Source: Arachidicoccus terrestris (GTDB lineage Bacteria > Bacteroidota > Bacteroidia > Chitinophagales > Chitinophagaceae). Taken from it: a DNA stretch of 64,000 nucleotides. The stretch lies in assembly GCF_020042345.1 (NCBI RefSeq), contig NZ_CP083387.1, forward strand, positions 682,001 to 746,000, in the 5' to 3' direction. The notes beneath the pieces are model-generated. The model saw nothing but the letters and a program-made list of their open reading frames with translations, was not told where the DNA came from and made no database searches. Below are positions 42,349 through 52,183 of this stretch, one piece after another. The translations under genes and the position numbers were made by a program. Every line of letters begins with the position of its first letter. Positions within the stretch are counted from its first letter, which is position 1.

Positions 42349-43202
42349 TGAAAACTGTATTACTTTCTTTTAGGCAAGTGAATGTAAAAGGCATTTCCAC
42401 CTTCCTTGTCGAAGGCGGCGATAAAGACAATCAGCCTATATTATTCCTACATGGATATCCTGAAACGTCGATGGAGTTTGAAAATGTGATGATGTACCTG
42501 GCCTCAGAGTATTATGTTCTTGCGATAGATTTGCCAGGTATAGGATCCTCAGAACCACTAGATAATTATGACAAACTTTCTATTGCGGATTTCGTCAAGG
42601 ACTTATTGATTGTTTTAAAATTACAGAACACTGTTGTTGTCGGACACGATATCGGCGGAATGGTTGCCTATTCTCTCGTTACTCATTTTCCCGAAATCAT
42701 CTCTAAGGTGGTTATTATTGGAACGTCGGTGCCGGGCGTGGTTCCCTGGGAAGAAGTAAAACGTAACCCACATATCTGGCATTTTGCTTTTTATGCCGTG
42801 CCTGAACTACCGGAAGAATTGATTAAAGGTAAAGAAAACGTTTTGTTTGATTTTTTTTATACGTCCTTGAGCTACAATAAAGAGGCAATAAAAATGAAAA
42901 ATAAAGAAACATACATTCAATCTTACAAGTCTTCACATAGTTTAAAAACAGCTTTAGGCTGGTATAGAACTTTCCCGGAAGATGAAAAAGAAAATGGCCA
43001 TAAAACGTCCGTGGATACACCTGTTCTATACTTAAAGGGTGATAAAGATTTTGGAGATATAGACCATTATATCCGGGGATTCCTCAAAAGGGGTCTTAAA
43101 AAGATCTCTGGCGAATCAGTTCCCTACAGCGGCCATTTTTCACCAGAAGAAAACCCAGAATTTGTTGTACGTGTAATAAGCGAATTCATAAGCAAAAAAT
43201 GA
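42348..43202 (+). CDS. Alpha/beta hydrolase, epoxide hydrolase-like
   Basis: 284 residues with HGYPETSMEFENVMMYLASE (oxyanion HGxP), IDLPGIGSSEP, an Asp nucleophile in VVVGHDIGGMVAYSL, a charge-relay Asp in LYLKGDKDFGD and a final His in VPYSGHFSPEENP. The aspartate nucleophile is typical of epoxide hydrolases and haloalkane dehalogenases. It is a paralogue type of the hydrolase at 39616, not a close copy. It follows two stress-gene remnants (iron permease, DUF892), overlapping the last one by one base. Confidence 0.85.
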   Translation: MKTVLLSFRQVNVKGISTFLVEGGDKDNQPILFLHGYPETSMEFENVMMYLASEYYVLAIDLPGIGSSEPLDNYDKLSIADFVKDLLIVLKLQNTVVVGHDIGGMVAYSLVTHFPEIISKVVIIGTSVPGVVPWEEVKRNPHIWHFAFYAVPELPEELIKGKENVLFDFFYTSLSYNKEAIKMKNKETYIQSYKSSHSLKTALGWYRTFPEDEKENGHKTSVDTPVLYLKGDKDFGDIDHYIRGFLKRGLKKISGESVPYSGHFSPEENPEFVVRVISEFISKK

Positions 43203-43557
43203 GATTACGCTATTGATGAACCATGAGTCAAAAAGATTACTAGTTTTTTTTTTACTCCTTTTGTTCTTTTTGCATCTTTGTTCAAAGTTTGCGGCGCTTT
43301 TAAATTTATTGTCTGGCATTAGGTTAGGAAAACCCATATCCTGTTAAATCTGAATGAAAGACTAGTATACAATCGTGTTTACCGTTGATCAATGCATCAT
43401 TCATCAGTTAATTATCATCTGAAATGCACCATGAGGTGCACAACGAAAAAGGGGCAGCCTCTTTTTTTTGAGGCAGCCTCCTCATTATTATTGAGCCTAT
43501 GCTGGCCCGTTAATCCTGATAACGGGCGTTGTATATTTAGAATAGAGAGGTATCCTG
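43203..43557. other. Intergenic with small hairpin
   Basis: GCCTC-(T)n-GAGGC around 43465-43485 with a T run in the loop; otherwise no recognisable frame. Confidence 0.3.
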
Positions 43558-43704
43558 CTAAAGGGCTTCTGACAATTTTCTCTCTAAAGCGCCCCCTCGT
43601 AGATTTTTTGCATGCCATCCATCCCCTTCTACCAGCTCTTCCGCTTGCAAAGACGGAAATATAGCCTCCGTGCACCAATGACACTCGCCACCAATTTTGT
43701 CCAT
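43558..43704 (-). pseudogene. MsrA remnant (CHWC type)
   Basis: MDKIGGECHWCTEAIFPSLQ resembles the active-site start of MsrA proteins (GGxCxWCTEAIFQ), followed by unrelated residues. One residue is missing before the motif, and the remaining 150 residues of the enzyme are lost. An intact MsrA domain is encoded at 57.2 kb. Confidence 0.55.
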
Positions 43705-43873
43705 GATAATACCGGTAAACGTATACGCGTCCCTTCCCGGCAAAATGAAAAAAAAATCAGAAATACACCGACAATAAAAGAAAAAAGGATTATGTCCCAT
43801 GCAACTGAAACATAATCCATGTCTATCCTAAATAGGCGCAGAAAACCGCAGATCCTTAGATACAGCGAAATTT

Positions 43874-44791
43874 TCAGGAACCGATCTCGATAATCGTCTT
43901 GCCACCGCGTCTGTCCTTCGCATTGAAGAGGGCGACAGCGTCTTCCAGCGCCGCAACAGATCCGATATGTGTCCGAAGACGTCCCTGTCTGTATCTTTGC
44001 ACAATTTCGTCTAGCTGGACGAGGCTGGTCTCTACGACAAAGTCAATAACCGTCCCGTTAGCAGGCCTTGCATCTGTTGGACCCGCGACCGAAACTAGTG
44101 CCCCACCGGAGCGAATCAACCCGACAGACCGGTTGCTGATCTCTCCTCCAAAGACATCAAATACCAGATCTACTCCCTTTATATCCTCGAGTTGCTCATT
44201 TTCCAGATCTAAGTATTCATGCACGCCAAAGTCAACCGCCGCCTGCCGACCACTGGCACGGCCCGTACCGATAATATATGCTCCCGCTTCCCTGGCCAAC
44301 TGGACAGCCATAGAGCCAACGACACCAGCGGCTCCGTGGATCAGTACAGTCTGTCCGGACCGCAGGTGCCCGTGTGTGAATAGCCCTTGCCACGCAGTCA
44401 GACCTGACATCACAAGCCCTGCCCCCGTGTTAAAGTCAACATCAGCCGGCAAGGGAGCCAGATTACGCGTTTCCACAGCTACATATTCAGCAAGGCTGCC
44501 GTTGCGGTGCCAGTCTGTAAGACCAAAGACACGCTGTCCGATTGAGACGCCGGTGGCGCCATATCCCAATGCCGTTACAATACCGGCCACTTCATGACCG
44601 GGAATAGCAGGTGAGCGGTCACGCCCCTCACGATCGACCCATGTGGATGGCCAGGTTAATTCATCATTGGTAAACCCCGATGCGTAAACCTGAACAATAG
44701 CATCATTCAGTGAGGGCTCCGGATCAGGATATTCCTCCAATTTCATACCTGCAATGCCGGCATCTTGACCAGCCACAATAATTGCTTTCAT
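43874..44791 (-). CDS. Zinc-independent MDR-family NADP oxidoreductase
   Basis: 305 residues of the quinone-oxidoreductase type of medium-chain dehydrogenases: an N-terminal GroES-like domain (MKAIIVAGQDAG, PAIPGHEVAGIV), and a Rossmann domain with LIHGAAGVVGSMAVQLAREAG. The structural zinc cysteines are absent. It reduces quinones or activated alkenes with NADPH. It stands on the minus strand near DUF427 and Crp genes; no shared signal is obvious. Base composition is slightly more GC-rich than its neighbours, which could mean transfer. Confidence 0.85.
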   Translation of the reverse strand: MKAIIVAGQDAGIAGMKLEEYPDPEPSLNDAIVQVYASGFTNDELTWPSTWVDREGRDRSPAIPGHEVAGIVTALGYGATGVSIGQRVFGLTDWHRNGSLAEYVAVETRNLAPLPADVDFNTGAGLVMSGLTAWQGLFTHGHLRSGQTVLIHGAAGVVGSMAVQLAREAGAYIIGTGRASGRQAAVDFGVHEYLDLENEQLEDIKGVDLVFDVFGGEISNRSVGLIRSGGALVSVAGPTDARPANGTVIDFVVETSLVQLDEIVQRYRQGRLRTHIGSVAALEDAVALFNAKDRRGGKTIIEIGS

Positions 44792-44949
44792 ATTTTCCTT
44801 TTTTTGTTTAAAAATCGTTTTAGTTCAAAACCTTATTCTGCGGACGCCTTCCGCCAGAGCCTCAGCAGAGAATAATCACAGGTAATCATCACATAAAGCA
44901 TCAAAATAGACAAACGAAAGCGCCCTGAAACAAATTGAAGCCCTCATCT

Positions 44950-45231
44950 TCAATGAACAACTTCAACACCATGCCAAAATGCGATATATCCCTTAATAGC
45001 TTCCGCCAGCGGTTTCGGACTGGCGTAATACCATGCACCGTCTTCGGCCGTCCGGCCGTTCACCTTTACGTCATAATAGGAAGCCACCCCTTTCCACGGG
45101 CAAGTCGTATGGGTATTCGACTTACCTAAAAAACCCATATTTACAGATTCAGGGGGAAAATAATGATTTCCCTCAACAACAAGCGTGTCATTACTTTCCG
45201 CAATGACCTGACCATTAAAGACAGCTCTCAT
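44950..45231 (-). CDS. DUF427 protein
   Basis: A 93-residue cytosolic protein with the complete DUF427 pattern: FNGQVIAESNDTLVVEGNHY, FPPESV, then TTCPWKGVASYYDV and the end DGAWYYASPKPLAEAIKGYI. The family makes a small beta-fold of unknown function, often near redox or stress genes. The CPWKG motif is its hallmark. Confidence 0.88.
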   Translation of the reverse strand: MRAVFNGQVIAESNDTLVVEGNHYFPPESVNMGFLGKSNTHTTCPWKGVASYYDVKVNGRTAEDGAWYYASPKPLAEAIKGYIAFWHGVEVVH

Positions 45232-45335
45232 CCGTTTTAATTTATAAATTACTATTATTATTTATTTCGACACAACAGATCAGCCAGACATCCATGACAA
45301 ATTAAAATAAGTCAGCCAACGCTAACAACAGGAAA

Positions 45336-45956
45336 TCATTCAGCATTAACTTTACAAGGTTTGCTTAACCCAACCATATTACTCCTGATCCTTGTCAGTG
45401 TCTCCCTGGATATACCGAGGTAAGAAGCAATCATATAAACAGGAAGGCGCTTATGTAACTGGGGGAAGTTTCTTATAAATTCACGATATCGTTCTTCTGC
45501 CTGATAACTGAGCATCATATAAACCCTATCCCGGGTCAAGCCACAATCATCTGTAATAATCTTCGTATTCAATACCCTGAAACCCGGGATCTGCTCCAAT
45601 AACAAATCGAATGACGCTGCTGAAAATTGAACAACCGAGCTATCTTCCAGAGCATCAATAAATTCATCCGACGGTTCACCTGTAGAAAGACTTACGCGAT
45701 CGCATACCCAATGATTGGCCGGCGAAAGATTAAAAATATGCTCTATACCCTGATCATCTATTCGATATGACCGTAAGCACCCGCTACAGACAAAGGTATG
45801 GAATTTGCAAATTCCCCCCTGCCGTAATAAATATTCCCTTTTTTTAATCTGCTTGGAAACAGCAAGAGATCTAATTATCGCAATATCCTTATCAGAAAAC
45901 AGTCTATATGTCCGGAGCTGCTTTTCAAACAACTCAAATATGCTTTCAAACATCAA
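45336..45956 (-). CDS. Crp/Fnr-family transcriptional regulator
   Basis: 206 residues: an N-terminal cyclic-nucleotide-binding-like beta roll (KREYLLRQGGICKFHTFVCS, GCLRSYRID) and a C-terminal winged helix (LPVYMIASYLGISRETLTRI). It has no Fe-S cysteine quartet like Fnr, and the cNMP arginine motif is not conserved, so the signal is unknown. This is the common short Bacteroidota type that often controls a neighbouring oxidoreductase or DoxX gene. It lies 104 bases upstream of DUF427 on the same strand. Confidence 0.87.
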   Translation of the reverse strand: MMFESIFELFEKQLRTYRLFSDKDIAIIRSLAVSKQIKKREYLLRQGGICKFHTFVCSGCLRSYRIDDQGIEHIFNLSPANHWVCDRVSLSTGEPSDEFIDALEDSSVVQFSAASFDLLLEQIPGFRVLNTKIITDDCGLTRDRVYMMLSYQAEERYREFIRNFPQLHKRLPVYMIASYLGISRETLTRIRSNMVGLSKPCKVNAE

Positions 45957-46252
45957 CTGGAATAATAATTTAGCTTAAGTAAAATTTTCACATCCTTAAT
46001 GCTGTCACTTAAACAGTTTTCATACTCAAACTCCTTACAATTGCGAAATTAAGTGATGTAGCAGGCCTAGTCAATGGACAAAACGGACATTTTGTTGTAG
46101 TTCATACTCATTTAAACCGACAGGCGGCGTAATAGCCAAATACGAGGGCTTCCCTCGCCTGACCTAATGGAGGGCCGTCTCATTTTCATATTGTACAGTC
46201 CACCACATGAAACATAAACCATCCTCTTACCAGACAACACCGTAACGGCCGG

Positions 46253-47128
46253 CTAATCGCTGCTTTTTCTCCTGATAGATCGACGATACAACTCAGGCGA
46301 GACCGCCACGTGATGTTTAAAAAACCGGCTAAAATAAGAAACATCATTAAATCCAAGTTCATCAGCAATTTGCTTAACAGGCTTAACGCTGAGATATAAT
46401 TCATGTTTAGCCTGTGTAATAATCCGATCCGAGATCATATCTCCAACCGTTTTCTCTAATTGCTGTTTGGCGACTCTATTTAAGGTTTTAACGGTAATGT
46501 TTAATAATTTCGCGTAGTCTCCAGGGCGATGTTTATGGTGAAAGTGTTCCTCAATCGCATTAATCAATTCCCGACTGATAAAGTTATACTCAGAAAATTT
46601 TTCGGGTTGCACGGCGCCCCTTTTATCTTTAATTCTCGAAGCATAAATCATAAATATTTTCACCCAGGATATCGCAATATCATATTGGCCTAACCGCTCA
46701 GTACTTAACTCATACAACAAGCTGTCAATCGGAAGCATAAGCTGTTCCAACTCCGATTTTTCTAGCTTTATCAGCGGCACTTCCTCTATAGATTTAAAAA
46801 GCACCTGTTTGCTGGTCAATTCAACATCGTACTTGTGGTTCCAAAAAAAATCAGGATGAAACTGCAATAACACGCCTTCAAGCGGCCCTTTTGCATCAAT
46901 GGAAAACGGCTGATAAATCGGAAAACGCAATAAACAATTGTCGGAAAATGGAAAATCAGCCGTATCAAACCGGACTCTTCCCTGCCCTTTCTTAATTAGA
47001 ATCATTTTATAGCAGTTAAAGCTCTTTAGAGATTTAAAATACTGATCATCCTTTAATTCAATTAGCCTGAATGCCAACACGTTAGTTTGGGGATTCACTA
47101 ATTCTTTGGTTAACACTTTATTTATCAT
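46253..47128 (-). CDS. AraC-family transcriptional regulator
   Basis: 291 residues. The N-terminal half is a cupin-like sensor domain (LIKKGQGRVRFDTADFPFSD). The C-terminal 100 residues have two HTH units (HKHRPGDYAKLLNITVKTLN, then VKPVKQIADELGFNDVSYFS, RFFKHHVAVSPELYRR), the classical AraC signature. Effector and targets are unknown; no enzyme gene is directly attached. Confidence 0.88.
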   Translation of the reverse strand: MINKVLTKELVNPQTNVLAFRLIELKDDQYFKSLKSFNCYKMILIKKGQGRVRFDTADFPFSDNCLLRFPIYQPFSIDAKGPLEGVLLQFHPDFFWNHKYDVELTSKQVLFKSIEEVPLIKLEKSELEQLMLPIDSLLYELSTERLGQYDIAISWVKIFMIYASRIKDKRGAVQPEKFSEYNFISRELINAIEEHFHHKHRPGDYAKLLNITVKTLNRVAKQQLEKTVGDMISDRIITQAKHELYLSVKPVKQIADELGFNDVSYFSRFFKHHVAVSPELYRRSIRRKSSD

Positions 47129-48112
47129 AATAAGAATTTAACTTTTTACATGTCCTCCACTCCGTTACCTGCTAAAAGATAAACGAAAAGCCAGTCTTTG
47201 AAATACAGGCTATTTTATTACACAAATAAAACCGGCCTATCGTTGCCCAAAGTCTTTTATTCACCGCGATGAAAGATGAACCAATGTTTATCTAAAGACA
47301 CCGGATACGCCGGTCATGATTTTTTCAATGAAAAGTGAGCGACATGTATTTTTTCGGCATGCTTATAAAGACCCTCCATCAAGCTCTATAATCTTTAAAC
47401 AAACTAAATATAGGAAAATAGATTCCGGAATTTCCTTTGCATTCAATACCGACATTCCCGGAGACACCACTATTAAAAGCCGGGGAAAAAGTACACTGTA
47501 CGTCGCGTTATAATCACATCCCTACTGCCCCCCGGAAAAGCCAAGTCTATTTTCTGTCAGCATACCAGTCGGCGGGCGCCTATTCCAGATAAGATAATGA
47601 CAATCAGATAGGTGCACTTACTAGTCATATCCGGCTTTAATTTCACTTGTTCTTTATCTCCCCACCATCATTCTCTGTACGACATTCTCAGTCATCCCCC
47701 TTTGTACGCACGCCCCCTTCTATATCGACTGGTCATTATAGTAGTAAATTTACGAAATAGTCAATAAAAAGCTATCAAAACAAAAACACGGTTAGCTTCT
47801 ACTTCAGTCATGACTTTAAGGACAATGTCGCCAATTTCAGCCTAATACGCAACATTTTCAATCAAAAACAGGGCAATTCAAGCGCCCAACATACAACACA
47901 GGTTGAGAGAGCCCCATCATCCGAAAACCTATAACCGCAATGTCAAAAAGCAACACCCTCTATAGATAATTTTTTCAGGTCTGGGGCATACTCTGTCCAG
48001 TTGAAACAGAAATTTCACCTTTGCTCTCAACAAGATCCAATCTACATCATTATAGTTCTATAACGACAATGGGATTTTCGCCAAAAATAATTTTTTATTT
48101 AAGTAATTTAGT
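47129..48112. other. Long intergenic stretch without a called gene
   Basis: Almost 1 kb between divergent regulators. Open frames (for example 47316-47513) are short and composition-poor. Near 47800-47940 a frame reads FKDNVANFSLIRNIFN, which could be the end of an outer-membrane barrel, but the signal is too weak to call. Confidence 0.35.
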
Positions 48113-48141
48113 GGTCCAATTTTAAAATAATAACGGGTCCA
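48113..48141 (+). promoter_or_regulatory. Direct repeat GGTCCA-N17-GGTCCA before the MocR gene
   Basis: Copies at 48113-48118 and 48136-48141, 23 bases apart, just before the ATG at 48145. MocR regulators commonly bind direct repeats about two turns apart, so this is a likely autoregulatory site. Confidence 0.5.
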
Positions 48142-48144
48142 GTT

Positions 48145-49659
48145 ATGATCAAAAAATTGCTTGAAATCTCCTTTAAAAAAGGAGAAATGCACAGCCCCCT
48201 TTATCTGCAACTAGAATCAGAAATTATCCAGTTAATCTGCAACGGTCAATTGAAGCCGGGACAAATGCTTCCATCTTCCAGAGAACTTGCGCAATCGCTT
48301 CAACTTAACAGAAAAACTGTTGTAGCCACTTATGAAGAGCTGAACTTACAAGGCTGGGTTGAATCAAGGCCAAGAAGCGGCATTTACGTTTCCTCTAAGC
48401 TGCCCGATACTTCCGCAAATATCAAAAAAACAAAAAACAAAAATACAGCTCGTCCCCTCCATCCCGGTTTTCCTTTGAAATACCACAGTGCATCCTTACA
48501 AAATGACGCTATCGACCGTAGTAGGAAAAGCTTTGACGAATCCCCGGTAAAATATCAGATCGACGATGGTTTTCCAGACCCGAGACTTGCACCGATGGAA
48601 GCCTTAGCTCGTGAATACAGGCGGTTCGGAAAGGGGCGCTTCAGCAACAAATATCTAATGTACGGCCCTGAACACGGATCGCTACGCCTGCGTATGGAAC
48701 TGGTCAGCTTTCTGAACCGTACCAGAGGAATGCAAGTCAGCGAAAAAGAGATATTAATTACAAAAGGTACCCAGATGGCACTATACCTGTCTTCCCAGTT
48801 GTTAGTGCAACCTGGTGATACCGTTATGGTACCCGAACCCGGATACATAGATGCTAACAGAACCTTCGCGTTTGCAGGCGCAAATCTGATCTATATACCG
48901 GTTGACAAAGATGGCATGGATATAGACGTGATTGAGAAACATTGTAAAAAGAAAGTACCGAAGATCATCTATGTCATCCCCCATCATCACCGCCCAACAA
49001 CCGTCACGCTTAACGCTGAACGGCGTATGCGCCTACTTAATCTGGCGGATAAATACCATTTTGCACTCATAGAGGACGACTATGACTTCGACTATCACTA
49101 TGCAAGCACTCCTTTATTTCCTTTAGCAAGTATAGATACCGGCGGGCATATTATTTATGTCGGCTCATTTTGTAAAAGTATTGCCCCCGGTATCCGCATC
49201 GGGTTCATGGTTGCTCCCCAGACGGTGATCGATCGTGCGGCTGCCTTGCGGAGATTAATAGACCGCCAGGGTGAACAGCTGATAGAAGAAGCCCTGGCAG
49301 AGCTATTTCATACCGGAGACATCATTCGTCACATCAAAAAATCTTATAAGACCTACCTGGAACGCCTCGATACCACATGTGATCTCCTTCAAAAAAACCT
49401 CGGACAATTTCTGACATTTGACCGTCCACAAGGTGGTCTGGCTATCTGGGCAAGATATAAGGGTGAAATCAGCGCCCGGAAAGTGGCGCAGGAAGCCTTG
49501 CAAACCGGACTAAAAATCAGCGACGGCACCAACTACTTCTTTCATCACAAGACAAATCAGCCTGACAATTTTGTCAGGATCGGATACTGCTCATTAAACC
49601 CACAGGAAATGGAAAGTGCCATAGGATTGTGGAAACAAGCTCTTACAAGATCAACATAA
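48145..49659 (+). CDS. MocR/PdxR-type regulator (GntR HTH plus aminotransferase domain)
   Basis: 504 residues. A GntR winged helix at residues 15-85 (LYLQLESEIIQLICNGQLKP, MLPSSRELAQSLQLNRKTVV) is joined through a linker of about 40 residues to a fold-type I PLP domain. That domain has TKGTQMALYLSSQLLVQPGD, DDYDFDYHY and the PLP-lysine loop SFCKSIAPGIRIGFMVAP. Members of this family regulate pyridoxal, GABA, taurine or stress genes, using PLP as cofactor rather than as catalyst. The GGTCCA repeats upstream are a probable operator. Divergent from the AraC gene. Confidence 0.9.
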   Translation: MIKKLLEISFKKGEMHSPLYLQLESEIIQLICNGQLKPGQMLPSSRELAQSLQLNRKTVVATYEELNLQGWVESRPRSGIYVSSKLPDTSANIKKTKNKNTARPLHPGFPLKYHSASLQNDAIDRSRKSFDESPVKYQIDDGFPDPRLAPMEALAREYRRFGKGRFSNKYLMYGPEHGSLRLRMELVSFLNRTRGMQVSEKEILITKGTQMALYLSSQLLVQPGDTVMVPEPGYIDANRTFAFAGANLIYIPVDKDGMDIDVIEKHCKKKVPKIIYVIPHHHRPTTVTLNAERRMRLLNLADKYHFALIEDDYDFDYHYASTPLFPLASIDTGGHIIYVGSFCKSIAPGIRIGFMVAPQTVIDRAAALRRLIDRQGEQLIEEALAELFHTGDIIRHIKKSYKTYLERLDTTCDLLQKNLGQFLTFDRPQGGLAIWARYKGEISARKVAQEALQTGLKISDGTNYFFHHKTNQPDNFVRIGYCSLNPQEMESAIGLWKQALTRST

Positions 49660-49790
49660 GGCAGCAGCCATAGAATTGATCTGTACGAACACACTCTCTT
49701 ACGGGTGCGCCACCTCTTCGTGAAAACATATCATTCACCACAGCTTCCCCAGCGCCAAAGCTCAAGCATACAGAAATGAGCGCTTGATGA

Positions 49791-50159
49791 TCACTCTATC
49801 GCATTACGCTCACTTTGTGTAACAGCAACAACCAAATAAACAATGACCGCGTTACAATAATAATAAGCTGCATCCAGCCCGTCCAGCTTAAAAAGAAACG
49901 GCACAAGCATAAACAACGTAGCGACTAATAGATCTAATGCCAGATGTCCGCCAAAAGGAATAACTTTAAACCTACCGTAACGATATTTAGTAGCTAGGCT
50001 AACTATGATGACGAGCAATCCGGAAAACACAGAAACCCAGACGGCTGCCGGGTTACTGCTACCTAACTGTAAGGCAAATGGTCCGACAATCAATGCCACA
50101 GCCGCAAGATAATCAACAATGCCATGGTTCGTTGGAGAAAGAAATCTTAATTTCATCAT
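49791..50159 (-). CDS. Small integral membrane protein, SPW-repeat-like
   Basis: 122 residues with four hydrophobic segments. The start MMKLRFLSPTNHGIVDYLAA and GPFALQLGSSNPAAVWVSVF, then FGGHLALDLLVATLFMLVPF recall SPW-repeat membrane proteins. Function unknown. It is transcribed after the DoxX gene on the same strand, 151 bases apart. Confidence 0.6.
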   Translation of the reverse strand: MMKLRFLSPTNHGIVDYLAAVALIVGPFALQLGSSNPAAVWVSVFSGLLVIIVSLATKYRYGRFKVIPFGGHLALDLLVATLFMLVPFLFKLDGLDAAYYYCNAVIVYLVVAVTQSERNAIE

Positions 50160-50310
50160 TTTACTATTTAAAATTATGTGTTACCTACTTTAAAAGAAAA
50201 TCTGCCCCTTTACCTGATGCAATTCAATTTGCAAAATACCCCGCAGTACACAAAACCTGCTATGCTTTATTGTTCATGGTTAACTGCATTTTTTATACAA
50301 ATACGGTTCA

Positions 50311-50766
50311 TCAGGGCTTAAAAGTATTTGTATCAAGAGACTGAGCGGCCGCCGACCTTTCATTTTCACAGATCAGGCCCAGCAGAAGGCTGGAAAAACT
50401 AACAACAAAAACGGAATAATCAAATGGCGCACGATATCCGAAAAAAAACAGCATGCTTAACGCAAAACCAAGTGTCAGCAAAAAACTTCCATAAGCAGCG
50501 ATCCTTACCCAGACACCGGCAATGAGCATGACACCAAATGCCGCTTCACCAATGGTTACCAATCCCCCCATAACATTCCCGAGTCTCTCTGATGCATAAG
50601 GCGCCATACGCCTTGTATAGGCAATAAAGTTATGCCAGTTACCCCAACTGACATTACGACTACCTGGCGCTCCTAAAACACCCAGCCTGTCCAATACAGG
50701 AAATACAAAACCCAATCCCAGGGAAAAACGCAATAAAAGCCGGGCTAAAGAAAAAGCTTTGTTCAT
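50311..50766 (-). CDS. DoxX family membrane protein
   Basis: 151 residues from ATG 50766 (MNKAFSLARLLLRFSLGLGF); a longer frame from 50829 is less likely. Four TM segments with the DoxX pattern: LLLRFSLGLGFVFPVLDRLG, GLVTIGEAAFGVMLIAGVWV, AAYGSFLLTLGFALSMLFFF. DoxX proteins are inner-membrane subunits linked to thiol or respiratory oxidation; the precise substrate here is unknown. Near the other stress-type genes of this region. Confidence 0.8.
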   Translation of the reverse strand: MNKAFSLARLLLRFSLGLGFVFPVLDRLGVLGAPGSRNVSWGNWHNFIAYTRRMAPYASERLGNVMGGLVTIGEAAFGVMLIAGVWVRIAAYGSFLLTLGFALSMLFFFGYRAPFDYSVFVVSFSSLLLGLICENERSAAAQSLDTNTFKP

Positions 50767-50829
50767 ATACAATTTATTAAACACAGAACAGATATAAACT
50801 TTGGAGAGAAAAGCACAATGGGATGACAA

Positions 50830-51249
50830 ATAGCATAATACCTTCCTTTCTCAACGATGTGCCGGTTTCAGCCATACATCATAAAACAAATACCTTCAGG
50901 CTTCCAGGAAAAACCCGAAAACAACACCCCCTGCCATCTCCTCTCCATCCCACCAGACAGCAAAGAAAGCAACTAACATTCATTGTTAAAATGATAAATA
51001 TCACAAGAAGTGTCAAACTAAGAAATAAAATACCAGTATCAACCGGGCAAAAAAGTCTGCTGTACCTAAATTCACCTCCCAGCGCTTCGCATGATCATCG
51101 GTGTGACATTTATCATTGTATATCAAGCCAGCATTTCATTATTTTGTTGTTCGCATATCAAAAGACAGGATCTGTCCCCAATAAAGCTAAGGCCAGCCTG
51201 GGGGCAGTACCTGATAGTCAACAAATCATATTCAAGAAAATCACCGGTT
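50830..51249. other. Intergenic, no supported gene
   Basis: A 154-codon plus-strand frame (50823-51287) is open here but has low-complexity, basic composition without homology and overlaps the next real start. I do not call it. Confidence 0.35.
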
Positions 51250-51813
51250 ATGGCATTAAAGGAAACAGATCTCATTACAGTAGTTGAAGAACTGCGTCTC
51301 AAAGGATACACCGATACATTTACAATAGAAAACAACACCCTGATATCGGAAAAACTAAAAATGGCATTTAAAGAAAAAGACTTTATTATCGAAGGTGGCT
51401 ACCAGTTTGATATAGATGAGCAACCATTTGATACACAATATCTTTTCACAGTCCACATACCTGCACAAGGGCTAAAAGGCCTCCTCATAGACCTTCTCGG
51501 GATGTACTATTATATGGAAGAGCAGCCAATAACGGAGGTCTTAAGAAAGACCCCGCTTCTTACGTATCTGTTCGACGATAAGTCAACCCATCTGAAATAC
51601 GGGCTCCGAAAAATTACACCTTTTGACTACAACGTCGACAAAAGCAGATATGTTCTCAGAGTCGGCTTCCCCGACTTTCCGGCCTGTCCTGCAGGAACCG
51701 CATTTTCTATGCTAGGGTTCGACCAGCAAAAAAAGGAATATGTCTGGTTAACAACAAAAATTTTAAAAGACAAATCGTTAACGCGCGTGCAGTATGATCT
51801 CCTCTCAAAGTAA
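51250..51813 (+). CDS. Hypothetical protein with a small PRPP-synthetase-annotated N-terminal domain
   Basis: 187 residues from ATG 51250. The first 80 residues (VVEELRLKGYTDTFTIENNT, then EKDFIIEGGYQFDIDEQPFD) resemble a short Bacteroidota domain that databases often label phosphoribosylpyrophosphate synthetase, although no PRPP-binding motif is present. The second half (LRKTPLLTYLFDDKSTHLKY, FPDFPACPAGTAFSMLGFDQ) is unknown to me. The longer frame from 51091 is unlikely because its first 50 residues are unconserved-looking. Function unknown. Confidence 0.6.
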   Translation: MALKETDLITVVEELRLKGYTDTFTIENNTLISEKLKMAFKEKDFIIEGGYQFDIDEQPFDTQYLFTVHIPAQGLKGLLIDLLGMYYYMEEQPITEVLRKTPLLTYLFDDKSTHLKYGLRKITPFDYNVDKSRYVLRVGFPDFPACPAGTAFSMLGFDQQKKEYVWLTTKILKDKSLTRVQYDLLSK

Positions 51814-52183
51814 GATTAAAAGCCTTTTGCACAATGATCATATCCGACTAATTTAATCAAACAGCAAGCATCCGTGCCAGCAACGTTCTGCCATCTATAA
51901 GATCCTGGCCACAAAGCGCTTGCCAAACTCATAAAAGATTATAGCCACCAAGCTCCCTAAGACGGCGTCCGTATTTTTTGCCCATACATCCATTCAGTGC
52001 ATCTACGTCATTTACCGGAATACGCCGGTCGCCCAACACACAGCACATCAAGAGTGACGCGTGCTGACCGCCCTGAATGTGACATATGTCAATAATCAAA
52101 TAATGAAGGTATGTTACCTTGCAGTAGGAATCGTTACGAATGGGTAGCATCGTCCAATAAAATCACTTTCTTAATTACTCTAT
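51814..52183. promoter_or_regulatory. Upstream region of egtD with two small palindromes
   Basis: GACATATGTC (52081-52090) and AAGGTA-TGT-TACCTT (52106-52120) lie 65-105 bases before egtD, possible operator sites. A 73-codon minus-strand frame (51929-52150) shows the intriguing piece IPVNDVDALNGCMGKKYGRR but I could not assign it. Confidence 0.35.

Noticed and set aside
43899-44597. 232-codon plus-strand frame opposite the MDR oxidoreductase
   Set aside because: A shadow frame in a GC-rich gene; the minus-strand protein has all family motifs.
47316-47513. 65-codon plus-strand frame between the AraC and MocR genes
   Set aside because: No homology, composition unlike neighbours, no promoter or terminator around it.
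50823-51287. 154-codon plus-strand frame
   Set aside because: Low-complexity basic residues without family features; overlaps the better-supported start at 51250.
51929-52150. 73-codon minus-strand frame ahead of egtD
   Set aside because: It has protein-like pieces but I could not match it, and it covers the likely egtD promoter; left uncalled.
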